DNA of 33,777 nucleotides from Niallia endozanthoxylica (GTDB taxonomy: Bacteria > Bacillota > Bacilli > Bacillales > Cytobacillaceae), in the NCBI RefSeq assembly GCF_008710145.1, contig NZ_VYKL01000049.1:1-33777 (forward strand), in the 5' to 3' direction. This document shows positions 8,466-15,870 of the stretch, in pieces. How positions within the stretch are numbered: position 1 is the stretch's first letter; each line of letters starts with the position of its first letter. Below the pieces are notes generated by a model, which saw nothing but the letters and a program-made list of their open reading frames with translations, was not told the origin of the DNA and did not search any database. A program made the translations under genes and the position numbers.

Positions 8466-8554
8466 TTAAAATGTAAACAAACAAAGCAATGACGAAGGGG
8501 GGAGGGGTGAGTACCATTTCAATCGTCATATTCCATTTCCGTAAAAAAGAAGGA

Positions 8555-9448
8555 TTAAAAATTTATGTTAAACTTTTCAAAATACCAATCATCATTAAAT
8601 TTACGTCTTTCTAAATATGCTTGTCTTTTAAATAATGCATCATTTTTTAACACCTTTTTTTGAATCTCTTCAGCACTTCCATTTGGTATCATTTTTCTAA
8701 TCTTATGAATACGACCGGGACTAAAATGTAAATAGGCCAGTCTTAATAAATTATAATAATAATCATCCAAGCTTATATGGTAGGGTTGAATTTTCCTAAA
8801 TAAGTGTAAGACTTTAGTGTTTGGCTGAACATGACAGGAGTAACCAAAGAGCCAAAGCTTGATAGAAAGTTCAACATCTTCATGTCCCCAAGTTGGAAAC
8901 CCCGTTTCAAAACCACCGATATCTTCAAATACATTCCTTTTTATAGCAAAACATCCCCCTGGTATAATTGCCGTTTCAAATACATCCTCTTGACGAGTAT
9001 TCCAGTGAGTCCGTATTTTAGAGGATCTTTGATTTATCCATAATGTTTGGCCATAGCCGATGAAATTAGGGTCACCAATTGCACCTATGGCAGGAGCAAC
9101 AGAATTTGTTTTTCCACTGAGTAATGGATCCATTAATCGATCAAGCCATAAATCTTCAAATTCTAAATGGGCATCACAAAAAAAAAGCACATCACCCGAT
9201 GCAAGTTCGGCCCCAGCATTTCTTGCATTGGCTGCGCCAACTCCAGTTGTATTTATAAGATTAATATTCTTATCCAAAAATTCATTTTGAAGAAAATGAC
9301 AACAGTTGTCATTTGAAAAGTCATTTACAACAATGACCTCAAATGGATAATTTATTTTAACAGAGTATAAGGATTCAAGCGTTGATTTTACGTTAGGACC
9401 TTCATTTTTGACAGGAAAAATGATGGAGACAAAAGGTTTTTCAGACAA
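8555..9448 (-). CDS. family 2 glycosyltransferase
   Basis: A 297-residue GT-A-fold enzyme that would transfer a sugar from a nucleotide-sugar donor, in the cytoplasm. Visible motifs: FVSIIFPVKNEGPN at the N-terminus, VIVVNDFSNDN, the metal-binding region LFFCDAHLEF (CDAH in place of a DxD), and the acceptor-side GGCFAIKRNVFEDIGGF and WGHEDVELSIKLW. The last two resemble the GalNAc-transferase-like branch of GT2. The start is a TTG preceded by AAAAGGAGTG. It has its own strand and stands next to an unrecognised gene transcribed in the same direction, about 100 bases away. Sugar and acceptor cannot be read from sequence; the surrounding genes suggest a spore-surface glycan. Confidence 0.88.
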   Translation of the reverse strand: MSEKPFVSIIFPVKNEGPNVKSTLESLYSVKINYPFEVIVVNDFSNDNCCHFLQNEFLDKNINLINTTGVGAANARNAGAELASGDVLFFCDAHLEFEDLWLDRLMDPLLSGKTNSVAPAIGAIGDPNFIGYGQTLWINQRSSKIRTHWNTRQEDVFETAIIPGGCFAIKRNVFEDIGGFETGFPTWGHEDVELSIKLWLFGYSCHVQPNTKVLHLFRKIQPYHISLDDYYYNLLRLAYLHFSPGRIHKIRKMIPNGSAEEIQKKVLKNDALFKRQAYLERRKFNDDWYFEKFNINF

Positions 9449-9546
9449 AGACTTTCACTCCTTTTACCAATTTTATAAAAAGTGGTCTCAGGGAAAGGAA
9501 ATCGTAATAGTTAAGACATTTGGGTAAGGTTATAGCGATTTAAGTT

Positions 9547-10179
9547 TTAATATACCGGAAATACCCGTTTTTCTATCTCCTCAATAGTTAGTTGTCCAGC
9601 GATGTAGCTGCATATAAGTGAATAATTAAAATGGATGGCAAAAAGACTCCTATAAACTGTACTTGAAGTTGCTTGTAAGTGAACAAAAGGATCTAATATA
9701 AAGGTTTCTACATTTTGCTCATCTTTTTTATTTTTTTCTAATTCTTCCTGATTGCCTTTAAGTATAAGGTATTTGCTGCTGATTGGCGGATAAGAAACTA
9801 TAATCAAATCATTCTCTTCGTTTTTTAAATTATTTGAAGTGGGGTTAAAATTACCTTGATGAATTAAGGATTCCACCAGATTAACAGAGATTTGTGTTTT
9901 TTGAATTTTATACCGCTTAATTAAATATTTAAGCTTGGGAATATTCCATCTCATCAAGTAGTATTCTTCTTGGTTAACAGGAATTTTAACTTGAACATTT
10001 TCTTCTTCAGTCATTATATAAGGAGCTTGAAGTGCATTATTTAAAAGCTCTTTGTAAAAATCCAATGTTTGCTCTAATTCATTAGGGGGTTGATTTACGA
10101 TTTTAAACCCATTATTTTGCACCAACTCTTTCATATATTCAATTGTTAAGAAATTATCAAGCTGAAAAATTTTCTCCAA
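9547..10179 (-). CDS. unrecognised 210-aa protein
   Basis: I do not recognise this protein. It has a TTG start behind AAGAGGTGA. The sequence is mixed helix and strand with no membrane segment or signal peptide. Noticeable parts are YYLMRWNIPKLKYLIKRYKI (basic helix), LIIVSYPPISSKYLILKGNQ (two strands) and a C-terminal helix-rich segment ending AGQLTIEEIEKRVFPVY. It lies upstream of the GT2 gene on the same strand with about 100 bases between, so they may share a transcript. A role beside the glycosyltransferase, or as a regulator or assembly factor, cannot be told from the sequence. Confidence 0.65.
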   Translation of the reverse strand: MEKIFQLDNFLTIEYMKELVQNNGFKIVNQPPNELEQTLDFYKELLNNALQAPYIMTEEENVQVKIPVNQEEYYLMRWNIPKLKYLIKRYKIQKTQISVNLVESLIHQGNFNPTSNNLKNEENDLIIVSYPPISSKYLILKGNQEELEKNKKDEQNVETFILDPFVHLQATSSTVYRSLFAIHFNYSLICSYIAGQLTIEEIEKRVFPVY

Positions 10180-10597
10180 TCAAACTCACCTCTTAGGAAA
10201 AAGAAAAATATTCAATTATCCGTTAGATAATACCTAATTATCATTGGTATTTGGATGAACGAAAAAGCTCATCTAAACATCATATACAAATAATAAAAAA
10301 AGGTTTACAAAATTCCAGCCATAATTAAGGGATTTAAATTCTATGGTCTGAATACACAAAAAGAAATAAGAAAATGGGCCTATAAAAGATTAATATTCCT
10401 AAACAATTAACTTGGGATTGAATAAGATAAAGCGAGGGCGTTGAATTTATTAAACTTGGAATTGGTAAGTAAATTACACAGTAACAGTCAATCAATGTAT
10501 AATCTATTCACTAAATGCAAGTTGCAAATAAAAAATACCACCCTCAAGTTAATTATTAATGCTAAATAATAAATGTTTAACATACTGGAGTGATTAA
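10180..10597. other. AT-rich intergenic region
   Basis: It separates the leftward unrecognised gene from the rightward 59-aa gene, so it should contain divergent promoters. I see no gene, RNA or clear repeat. A leftward reading frame at 10488-10787 overlaps the better-supported 59-aa gene and was set aside. Confidence 0.4.
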
Positions 10598-10777
10598 ATG
10601 GATAAATCCCAAAAGTTATATGAAAGGTTCCTAAAATTAAGAAAATTCCCCACCGGAAATAAGGTGAAAAAAACAGGAGAATTATTAAAAGGTAAAAATA
10701 AGTTACTAGCAGGAGTTTCTTCTTCAAGTGAGGGCAATGGCAATAAACCAAGGCGAAGGAACTGCTGTCACTATTAA
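10598..10777 (+). CDS. small basic protein with C-terminal Cys-Cys (59 aa)
   Basis: Starts MDKSQKLYERFLKLRK and ends NKPRRRNCCHY. The ATG is preceded by CTGGAGTGATTAA, nearly identical to the ribosome site of the 64-aa gene at 2354-2548. That protein has the same plan: N-terminal Lys-rich helix, polar middle, arginine/lysine run and Cys-Cys within four residues of the end. I do not recognise a family. A terminator at 11111-11142 follows at a distance. The shared design in one spore-surface window suggests paired coat or exosporium components, but this is inference. Confidence 0.6.
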   Translation: MDKSQKLYERFLKLRKFPTGNKVKKTGELLKGKNKLLAGVSSSSEGNGNKPRRRNCCHY

Positions 10778-11110
10778 GTTTGGGCATTTCTCAACATTTC
10801 GTAATATTGAGATCTAATAAATGAAATAGTATGGAGAGTCAAAAATGTAATCAAGGGTGCATGCGCCTTGATGATCGATATCAAATAAGTAATTTTTTAA
10901 ATAGTGCGGAGAAATTCATCATGTATGAACTGCTTTAAAAAATGTTTTGTGTAGAACGGTTAGTTTGTTTTTTCCTGAGCTTGTCTAACGGTTTAGTAGT
11001 GCATCAAAAGTATTATAAGTTTTTAAATGAATAATGTTGAATTTATAAGTGTTTTTTACTCGGTTTTACTCCTTTCTAATTAAAGTTGTGTTGTGTTGAA
11101 CGGTTATTAG
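10778..11110. other. non-coding stretch after the 59-aa gene
   Basis: It contains an imperfect hairpin at about 10852-10874 (ATCAAGG with CCTTGAT) without a T run. Short frames such as a 30-codon one near 10940 have no ribosome site. I see no gene here. Confidence 0.4.
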
Positions 11111-11142
11111 AAGCCTAAGATATCTTTAGGCTTTTTTTTTTT
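11111..11142 (+). terminator. rho-independent terminator
   Basis: AAGCCTAAGATATCTTTAGGCTT forms a tight stem-loop followed by an uninterrupted T run. It probably ends the transcript of the 59-aa gene, leaving a 3' region of about 330 bases. Confidence 0.8.
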
Positions 11143-11203
11143 GATTTTTACTCTGCTGGTTGCAAAATTCACTTTTTACTTATGCGTAGTTTAACGGATC
11201 TCC

Positions 11204-11275
11204 GAAAGAAGTCTCCCATCCTCAAGGAATGTGAAGGGCGACAGCCCAATGAGCAGGTGGGAGAGGTTCACTTTC
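11204..11275 (-). repeat. solitary inverted copy of the IscB-element right end
   Basis: The reverse complement of this stretch matches the IscB right end closely (CTCATTGGGCT..., CATTCCTTGAGGATGGGAG, ACTTCTTTCGG, ATCCGTTAAA). The other arm is changed to CTCTCCCACC, so the outer CCGAAA pairing is lost. No transposon gene or left end adjoins it. It may be a decayed element or a non-autonomous palindromic derivative. Confidence 0.7.
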
Positions 11276-11332
11276 TATATAAGGAAAAACACCAAATTAT
11301 AAAAATTATTTAAATTTAGACTTTTGATATAG

Positions 11333-11361
11333 AACCAAATTGCAAAGATAACCATACAATG
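11333..11361 (+). promoter_or_regulatory. SigK/SigE-like promoter of the cysteine-rich surface-protein gene
   Basis: AACC at 11333-11336, a 16-base spacer and CATACAATG at 11353-11361 match the SigK pattern (mACm, 16-17 bases, CATAnnnTA) with one mismatch. CATACAAT is also a perfect SigE -10. Transcription would begin near 11368, about 32 bases before the GTG start, which agrees with the chosen start codon. Confidence 0.5.
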
Positions 11362-11399
11362 ATGTGAAAACACAACTTATATTAGAAAGGATGATTTTT

Positions 11400-12638
11400 G
11401 TGAAGCCGATTAGAGGATCTCAATTGACCCCTAATAATGTACAAGAAGAATGTATTCGGGTTCCGAAGGTTTATGATTGGGTTTTTGATGCAATAACAAC
11501 AGATACTGGGATTGTACTACCTGATGAATGTGCAGCTGCTGTTGATTTGGCAGTTGCAGAAGGTAGAACCCCACTGGATGTAACATGTGAAGTTCCAGAT
11601 GTAGGTGGTTTCTTCCCGCTTGATCCACCAGATACAGATGGTAACGCATTATGTACGGTGTCTTCTAGAATTGAAAGAAGGGAAATTGTAGTAAACGGTA
11701 CACCAAGAGAAATCGCAATTGTTAAAGTTATTTTTACAATTAGACCACTAATCACAATTCTTGATAGTGAAGGAGCAGTAATTTGTAGTTTCCGTCCTAC
11801 AATTAGTGAGTCTCGTCGTCTGGCAGTTTGCGCACCTGAACCTTTTACAAGTGATAATGTGTTCTGTCGAATTATTTCTCTTAACTGTGATACTAACTTT
11901 ATTGAAACAGGTATACCTGATCTTGGTCTACAAGTTATGCTAGATATTTGCTTTGAAGTCCAAGTTGAGGCTGAGGTTAAATTAGAAGTATTAGCAAAAT
12001 TCTGCTTCCCTCGTGAAAATGATATTGAAATCCCAACTGCTGGTGTATGTCCTCCATTTGAATGGCCAGAACAATGTAACTTCTTCCCACGTGATAACTG
12101 TGACTGCCAAGCGTTTGTTGATACTGATCCAATTACAGGACTTGTTCCAATCACATTTGATGCATCTTTATTTGATGCCCCACTTGCAGCAGGATCGTAT
12201 ACTACAGAATTAAATGCAGAGATTTGTGATAATTGTACTTTAGCAGGAAGCACACTTCAATGGATCGTAGAAGACTTCGTTATTCCTACAGGCACAGGAA
12301 CTGGTACCGTAGATCAAAGCTTTACCTTCACAGCGGAAGAAATCGGAATGCCTGAATGTACTGAAGTACTAGGTATTACTACTATGACTGTAGAGGGCGC
12401 AGGAACAGTAAATTTTGCTGATCCAGGTGTAGCTGATCGTACTGTATTATTTACTTTAACGCTAGTGGAAAATATCGGATCACTAGATGATGCTTATGCA
12501 ATTACGTTAACTGATTTGGCTGGAGCACCACTAGTAACCTTTGCAGGTGCTGGTGTAGGATTTGTTCCAGACGAGGACTTAGTTGTGCAAGATTGTGTAA
12601 CATTCCCTAACCTACTTGGCGATACTACTCTTTTATAG
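11400..12638 (+). CDS. cysteine-rich spore-surface (coat/exosporium-like) protein
   Basis: A 412-residue acidic protein with about 18 cysteines spread through the chain, and Thr-, Val- and Ile-rich strands. It lacks a signal peptide, as expected for spore-coat proteins made in the mother cell. The opening KPIRGSQLTPNNVQEECIRV and the segment VPKVYDWVFDAI recall a group of Bacillus spore-surface proteins I know only loosely. The region around residues 95-210 (IVKVIFTIRPLITI, CFEVQVEAEVKLEVLAKFC) looks like a beta domain resembling those proteins. The C-terminal half is a separate beta-rich domain. The GTG at 11400 is chosen because AGAAAGGATGA precedes it and the SigK-like promoter fits; a GTG 12 codons earlier would lie at the predicted transcription start. 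A clean terminator follows. The family name is uncertain; spore location is inferred. Confidence 0.75.
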   Translation: MKPIRGSQLTPNNVQEECIRVPKVYDWVFDAITTDTGIVLPDECAAAVDLAVAEGRTPLDVTCEVPDVGGFFPLDPPDTDGNALCTVSSRIERREIVVNGTPREIAIVKVIFTIRPLITILDSEGAVICSFRPTISESRRLAVCAPEPFTSDNVFCRIISLNCDTNFIETGIPDLGLQVMLDICFEVQVEAEVKLEVLAKFCFPRENDIEIPTAGVCPPFEWPEQCNFFPRDNCDCQAFVDTDPITGLVPITFDASLFDAPLAAGSYTTELNAEICDNCTLAGSTLQWIVEDFVIPTGTGTGTVDQSFTFTAEEIGMPECTEVLGITTMTVEGAGTVNFADPGVADRTVLFTLTLVENIGSLDDAYAITLTDLAGAPLVTFAGAGVGFVPDEDLVVQDCVTFPNLLGDTTLL

Positions 12639-12670
12639 AAAATTCCTCAAAATTTAAAAAATGAAATGAT

Positions 12671-12698
12671 AAAAAGAAGGGGAAACCCTTCTTTTTAG
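12671..12698 (+). terminator. rho-independent terminator
   Basis: AAAAAGAAGGG-GAAA-CCCTTCTTTTT is a perfect stem with a tetraloop, directly after the cysteine-rich surface-protein gene. Between it and the next gene at 12972 lie about 270 AT-rich bases in which I see no gene and no sure promoter. Confidence 0.85.
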
Positions 12699-12971
12699 TT
12701 GAACAAGCATTTAAATAATCTTAGAGACTAATAATTGTTTTTTAAACTTACTAAATAAGTATTTAGCTTTTTATTTTGAAGAGAAAAATAATTATATTTA
12801 TTTTTTGAGGAGGCAAGAATTTAAAATTTTTCAGCTTAACAGGTACTAAATTATTTTTGAATAAAAAGTGGAATTTATTATATATGCCTATGCAATTAAA
12901 CAGTGCAAGAATAATTTAATATAGACCAAGAATTCTGTTGACTAGAAATACTTTAGGAAGGGTTTTAATAA

Positions 12972-14066
12972 ATGAAGATTATGACAATTTTGGGTACAAG
13001 ACCAGAAATTATACGATTAAGCTTAATTATTAAGAAATTAGATTTGCTTGCTGAAGAACATATTTTAGTGCATACTGGCCAAAATTTTACTTCTTCATTA
13101 AGTGAAGTTTTCTTCCATGAATTAAAGGTTCGGAAACCAGATTATATTCTGTCAACTCAACAATCAACTTTAGGGGAACAGCTTGCGACCATGTATAAAA
13201 GCTTAGAGCTGATACTCTTAAAGGAAAAACCCGATAAAGTTTTAGTATTAGGTGATACTAACAGCGGATTGAGTGCTATTTTAGCGGAAAGAATGGGCAT
13301 TCCAGTTATTCATATGGAGGCAGGTAACAGATGCTTTGACCTTGAAGTACCAGAGGAAAAAAACCGTAGAGTCATAGATGCGATATCGAGTTTTAATATG
13401 CCTTATACCCCCCAAAGCAAAGAAAATTTAATAAATGAGGGTTTTCCAAAAAGTAGAATTATTCTTTCAGGTAATCCTATTTTCGAAGTATTAAATAATT
13501 ACAGAACCGAGATTGAAAAAAGTGAAATACTTACAAACCTGAAATTATTAAAGGAAGAGTACTTTTTGGTCACTGCTCATCGTGCAGAAAATGTAGATAT
13601 TGAGCAACGATTACTTGAAATTATGAAAGGGATTAACAAAGTTGCTGATACCTATGGCAAAAGGGTTATATGTAGTATTCACCCACGCACAAGATCCAGA
13701 TTAGAAAAATTAACATTCTTCAACCTTAACCCGTTAGTTGAGTTACATGATCCGTTTGGTTTCTTTGATTTTGTCAGGCTTGAGAAAAATGCTATTTGTG
13801 TACTGACCGACAGCGGAACAGTTCAAGAAGAATGCTGTTTATTTCATGTTCCTACAGTTACGATTCGTAATACAACAGAAAGACCAGAAACAATAGAATG
13901 CGGAAGTAACATGTTATCAGGAATAAATGCAAATCAAATTGTTAACTGCGTTCATGTAATGATAAATCAGAAAAATAATTGGTCATTTCCAGAGGGATAC
14001 GATCATTCTAACGTTTCTGATAAAGTAATTAAATTCCTACTGGGAGGCATTAGAGGTGTTCAATAA
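12972..14066 (+). CDS. UDP-N-acetylglucosamine 2-epimerase-type enzyme (WecB/CapG/WbvD-like)
   Basis: The family interconverts UDP-HexNAc sugars at C2. Beside a CapE-type dehydratase and an RmlD-type reductase, the likely substrate is a UDP-6-deoxy-L-hexosamine rather than UDP-GlcNAc. It is 364 residues, normal length, with family motifs: ILGTRPEIIRLS, HTGQNF, VLGDTNSGL, HMEAGNRCFDLEVPEEKNRR, VTAHRAENVD and the C-terminal DSGTVQEE. The ATG follows AGGAAGG. It is the first gene of the plus-strand operon, and its end overlaps the next gene by 11 bases. A plain WecB making UDP-ManNAc is the alternative. Confidence 0.88.
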   Translation: MKIMTILGTRPEIIRLSLIIKKLDLLAEEHILVHTGQNFTSSLSEVFFHELKVRKPDYILSTQQSTLGEQLATMYKSLELILLKEKPDKVLVLGDTNSGLSAILAERMGIPVIHMEAGNRCFDLEVPEEKNRRVIDAISSFNMPYTPQSKENLINEGFPKSRIILSGNPIFEVLNNYRTEIEKSEILTNLKLLKEEYFLVTAHRAENVDIEQRLLEIMKGINKVADTYGKRVICSIHPRTRSRLEKLTFFNLNPLVELHDPFGFFDFVRLEKNAICVLTDSGTVQEECCLFHVPTVTIRNTTERPETIECGSNMLSGINANQIVNCVHVMINQKNNWSFPEGYDHSNVSDKVIKFLLGGIRGVQ

Positions 14067-15042
14067 TCAGATAATTTTGGTAACTGGAGGTACAGGTTCT
14101 TGGGGGTACGAGTTGGTAAAGCAGTTGTTAACATATGAGCCAAAAGAGATTCGGATATTTTCAAGGAACGAATCAAATCAATTTACAATGAAGCAAGAGT
14201 TTGACAATAATCCCAAATTACAATTTATTATAGGGGATATTAAAGAGAAGGACGCATTAATTGAAGCAAGTCAGGATGTTAATTACATTTTTCACCTTGC
14301 AGCGTTAAAGCATGTCCCAGTTTGTGAATATCAGCCACATGAAGCATTAAAAACAAATGTAATTGGAACACAGAATGTAATAGATGCTGCTATAAGCTGT
14401 AATGTTAAAAGGGTAGTCTATATTTCTACGGATAAAGCCTCAAACCCTTCCAATTTTTATGGTCTGTCTAAGGCAATGGGAGAGAGACTTATCATTCATG
14501 CAAATACATTAAATACAAAAACAAGATTTGTTTGCATCCGAGGCGGGAATGTTTTGGGGACAAATGGCAGTGTTATTCATGTATTTAAAAAGCAGATTCA
14601 GGAAAAAGGAAAAATTGGTATAACTGACCTAGAAATGACACGCTTTTTTTTGACAATTGAAGAAGCAATAAAGTTAGTTTTTAAAGCAACATCTGAGAGC
14701 TTAGGTGGAGAGATTTTTGTCATGAAAATGCCGGCATGTAAAATTATAGACCTTGCTCAAGTTTTGATCGAGGCTTCCAATAGAAAAGATGTTGGAGTTG
14801 AAATACTCGGTATTCGGCCTGGAGAGAAAATTCATGAATTGTTGCTATCTGAATATGAAAGTTTAACAACGATTGCCTATGATGATGAATATTTTGTTAT
14901 TCTGCCGCAAATATATATTGAAGGTTTAAAGAAACATTATTCAAAATTTAAACCTGCTAATCTTATAAACTACAATTCTAATAAAGACCTGATGAGTAAG
15001 GAAGAAATTAGAGAAGTGTTGAAGAAAGGTAGGTTTATATAA
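14056..15042 (+). CDS. CapE/WbvB-type UDP-GlcNAc 4,6-dehydratase / 5-epimerase
   Basis: A short-chain dehydrogenase of 328 residues (polysaccharide biosynthesis protein family) expected to convert UDP-GlcNAc to a 4-keto-6-deoxy-L-sugar. The nucleotide-binding site is VTGGTGSWGYELV, and the active site reads YISTDKASNPSNFYGLSKAMGE with the Tyr-x3-Lys pair. RPGEKIHELLLSEYE near the C-terminus is typical of the family. It begins with GTG, with GGAGG eight bases upstream inside the end of the preceding gene, so the two are coupled. The next gene starts directly after its stop codon. The FlaA1/PseB-like branch is possible, but the neighbours favour the CapE/WbvB branch. Confidence 0.88.
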   Translation: MFNNQIILVTGGTGSWGYELVKQLLTYEPKEIRIFSRNESNQFTMKQEFDNNPKLQFIIGDIKEKDALIEASQDVNYIFHLAALKHVPVCEYQPHEALKTNVIGTQNVIDAAISCNVKRVVYISTDKASNPSNFYGLSKAMGERLIIHANTLNTKTRFVCIRGGNVLGTNGSVIHVFKKQIQEKGKIGITDLEMTRFFLTIEEAIKLVFKATSESLGGEIFVMKMPACKIIDLAQVLIEASNRKDVGVEILGIRPGEKIHELLLSEYESLTTIAYDDEYFVILPQIYIEGLKKHYSKFKPANLINYNSNKDLMSKEEIREVLKKGRFI

Positions 15043-15870
15043 ATGAAAATATTGATCCTTGGGGGTAAAGGAATGGCTGGGCATGTCATAACAGCATATT
15101 TAAAACAAAAGCCAGAGTATCATGTGCAATATACTTCAAGGGACCAAAATGATAAAGATGGAATCTATTTAGATGTCACTGATTCAACCAAACTGGAAGA
15201 AATCATAGAAAGCTTAAAACCTGATATTACAGTTAACTGTATTGGCATTTTAAATGATCAAGCTAGTCAAAACACAAAGATGGCTTTTCAAGTAAATAGT
15301 TTACTACCTCATCAGTTAGTAAAGTTAACTGAAAGAAATAATGGAAAGTTAATTCACATTAGCACAGATTGTGTTTTTTTAGGTACGAAAGGCGAATACA
15401 CAGAAAAAGATATTCCTGATGGTACCTCTTTTTATGCTCAATCCAAACAATTAGGAGAAATAATTAGTGATAAACATTTAACCATTCGAACTTCTATTAT
15501 TGGTCCAGAACTTAAAGAAAATGGCATTGGATTGTTTTTATGGTTTATGAAGCAAAAAGGAAAAATAAAAGGTTACGAAAAGGTTTATTGGAATGGTGTT
15601 ACTACACTTGAATTAGCTAAAGCAATTGAAACCATGATAAAGCATAAGATTACAGGATTGTATCATTTAGGTTCGGAGAATAAAATATCTAAACATATGT
15701 TATTAAAGCTAATACAGAAGACATTCGAGAAGACTGATGTTGAAATTGTACCAGATTCGGAAATTGTTCAAGATAGATCAATAAAAAATACAAGAACTGA
15801 TTTTCAATACCCAATTCCACCATATGAAGAGATGTTATTAGAATTAAAAGATTGGATGGATCGGCAGTGA
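15043..15870 (+). CDS. RmlD-type sugar-nucleotide reductase (WbvR-like)
   Basis: A 275-residue NAD(P)-dependent SDR of the dTDP-4-dehydrorhamnose reductase family. It should reduce the 4-keto group of the product of the preceding dehydratase. Motifs: ILGGKGMAGHVI (Rossmann glycine motif), VNCIGILNDQA, HISTDCVFLG, and YAQSKQLGE with the catalytic Tyr-x3-Lys. It lacks the C-terminal cupin of CapF/WbjC, so the trio resembles the WbvB-WbvR-WbvD set for UDP-L-RhaNAc/UDP-L-QuiNAc better than the UDP-L-FucNAc set. No rmlABC genes are present, which argues against dTDP-rhamnose. It directly abuts the upstream gene and overlaps the next by four bases. Confidence 0.82.
   Translation: MKILILGGKGMAGHVITAYLKQKPEYHVQYTSRDQNDKDGIYLDVTDSTKLEEIIESLKPDITVNCIGILNDQASQNTKMAFQVNSLLPHQLVKLTERNNGKLIHISTDCVFLGTKGEYTEKDIPDGTSFYAQSKQLGEIISDKHLTIRTSIIGPELKENGIGLFLWFMKQKGKIKGYEKVYWNGVTTLELAKAIETMIKHKITGLYHLGSENKISKHMLLKLIQKTFEKTDVEIVPDSEIVQDRSIKNTRTDFQYPIPPYEEMLLELKDWMDRQ

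Larger units (their letters stand above)
6846..8470 (+). mobile_element. IS200/IS605-type element encoding IscB, no TnpA (boundaries approximate)
   Basis: It contains a left-end stem (CCCACCACTT with GAAGTGGGGGC at about 6859-6896), an RNA-like leader, a frameshifted iscB, and a right-end hairpin at about 8387-8461 (CCGAAATTCATCTCCC with GGGAGACTTCTTTCGG). The right-end sequence recurs inverted at 11.2 kb and, diverged, at 33.6 kb. There is no HUH transposase TnpA in the element, so any movement would need TnpA in trans. Confidence 0.6.

Noticed and set aside
10488..10787. 99-codon minus-strand hydrophobic frame
   Set aside because: It is antisense to the 59-aa gene, which has a good ribosome site; the hydrophobic translation is typical of AT-rich antisense.
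11471..12253. 260-codon frame antisense to the cysteine-rich surface-protein gene
   Set aside because: It is a low-complexity Ser/Thr/Ala mirror of the real gene, which has promoter, ribosome site and terminator on the plus strand.
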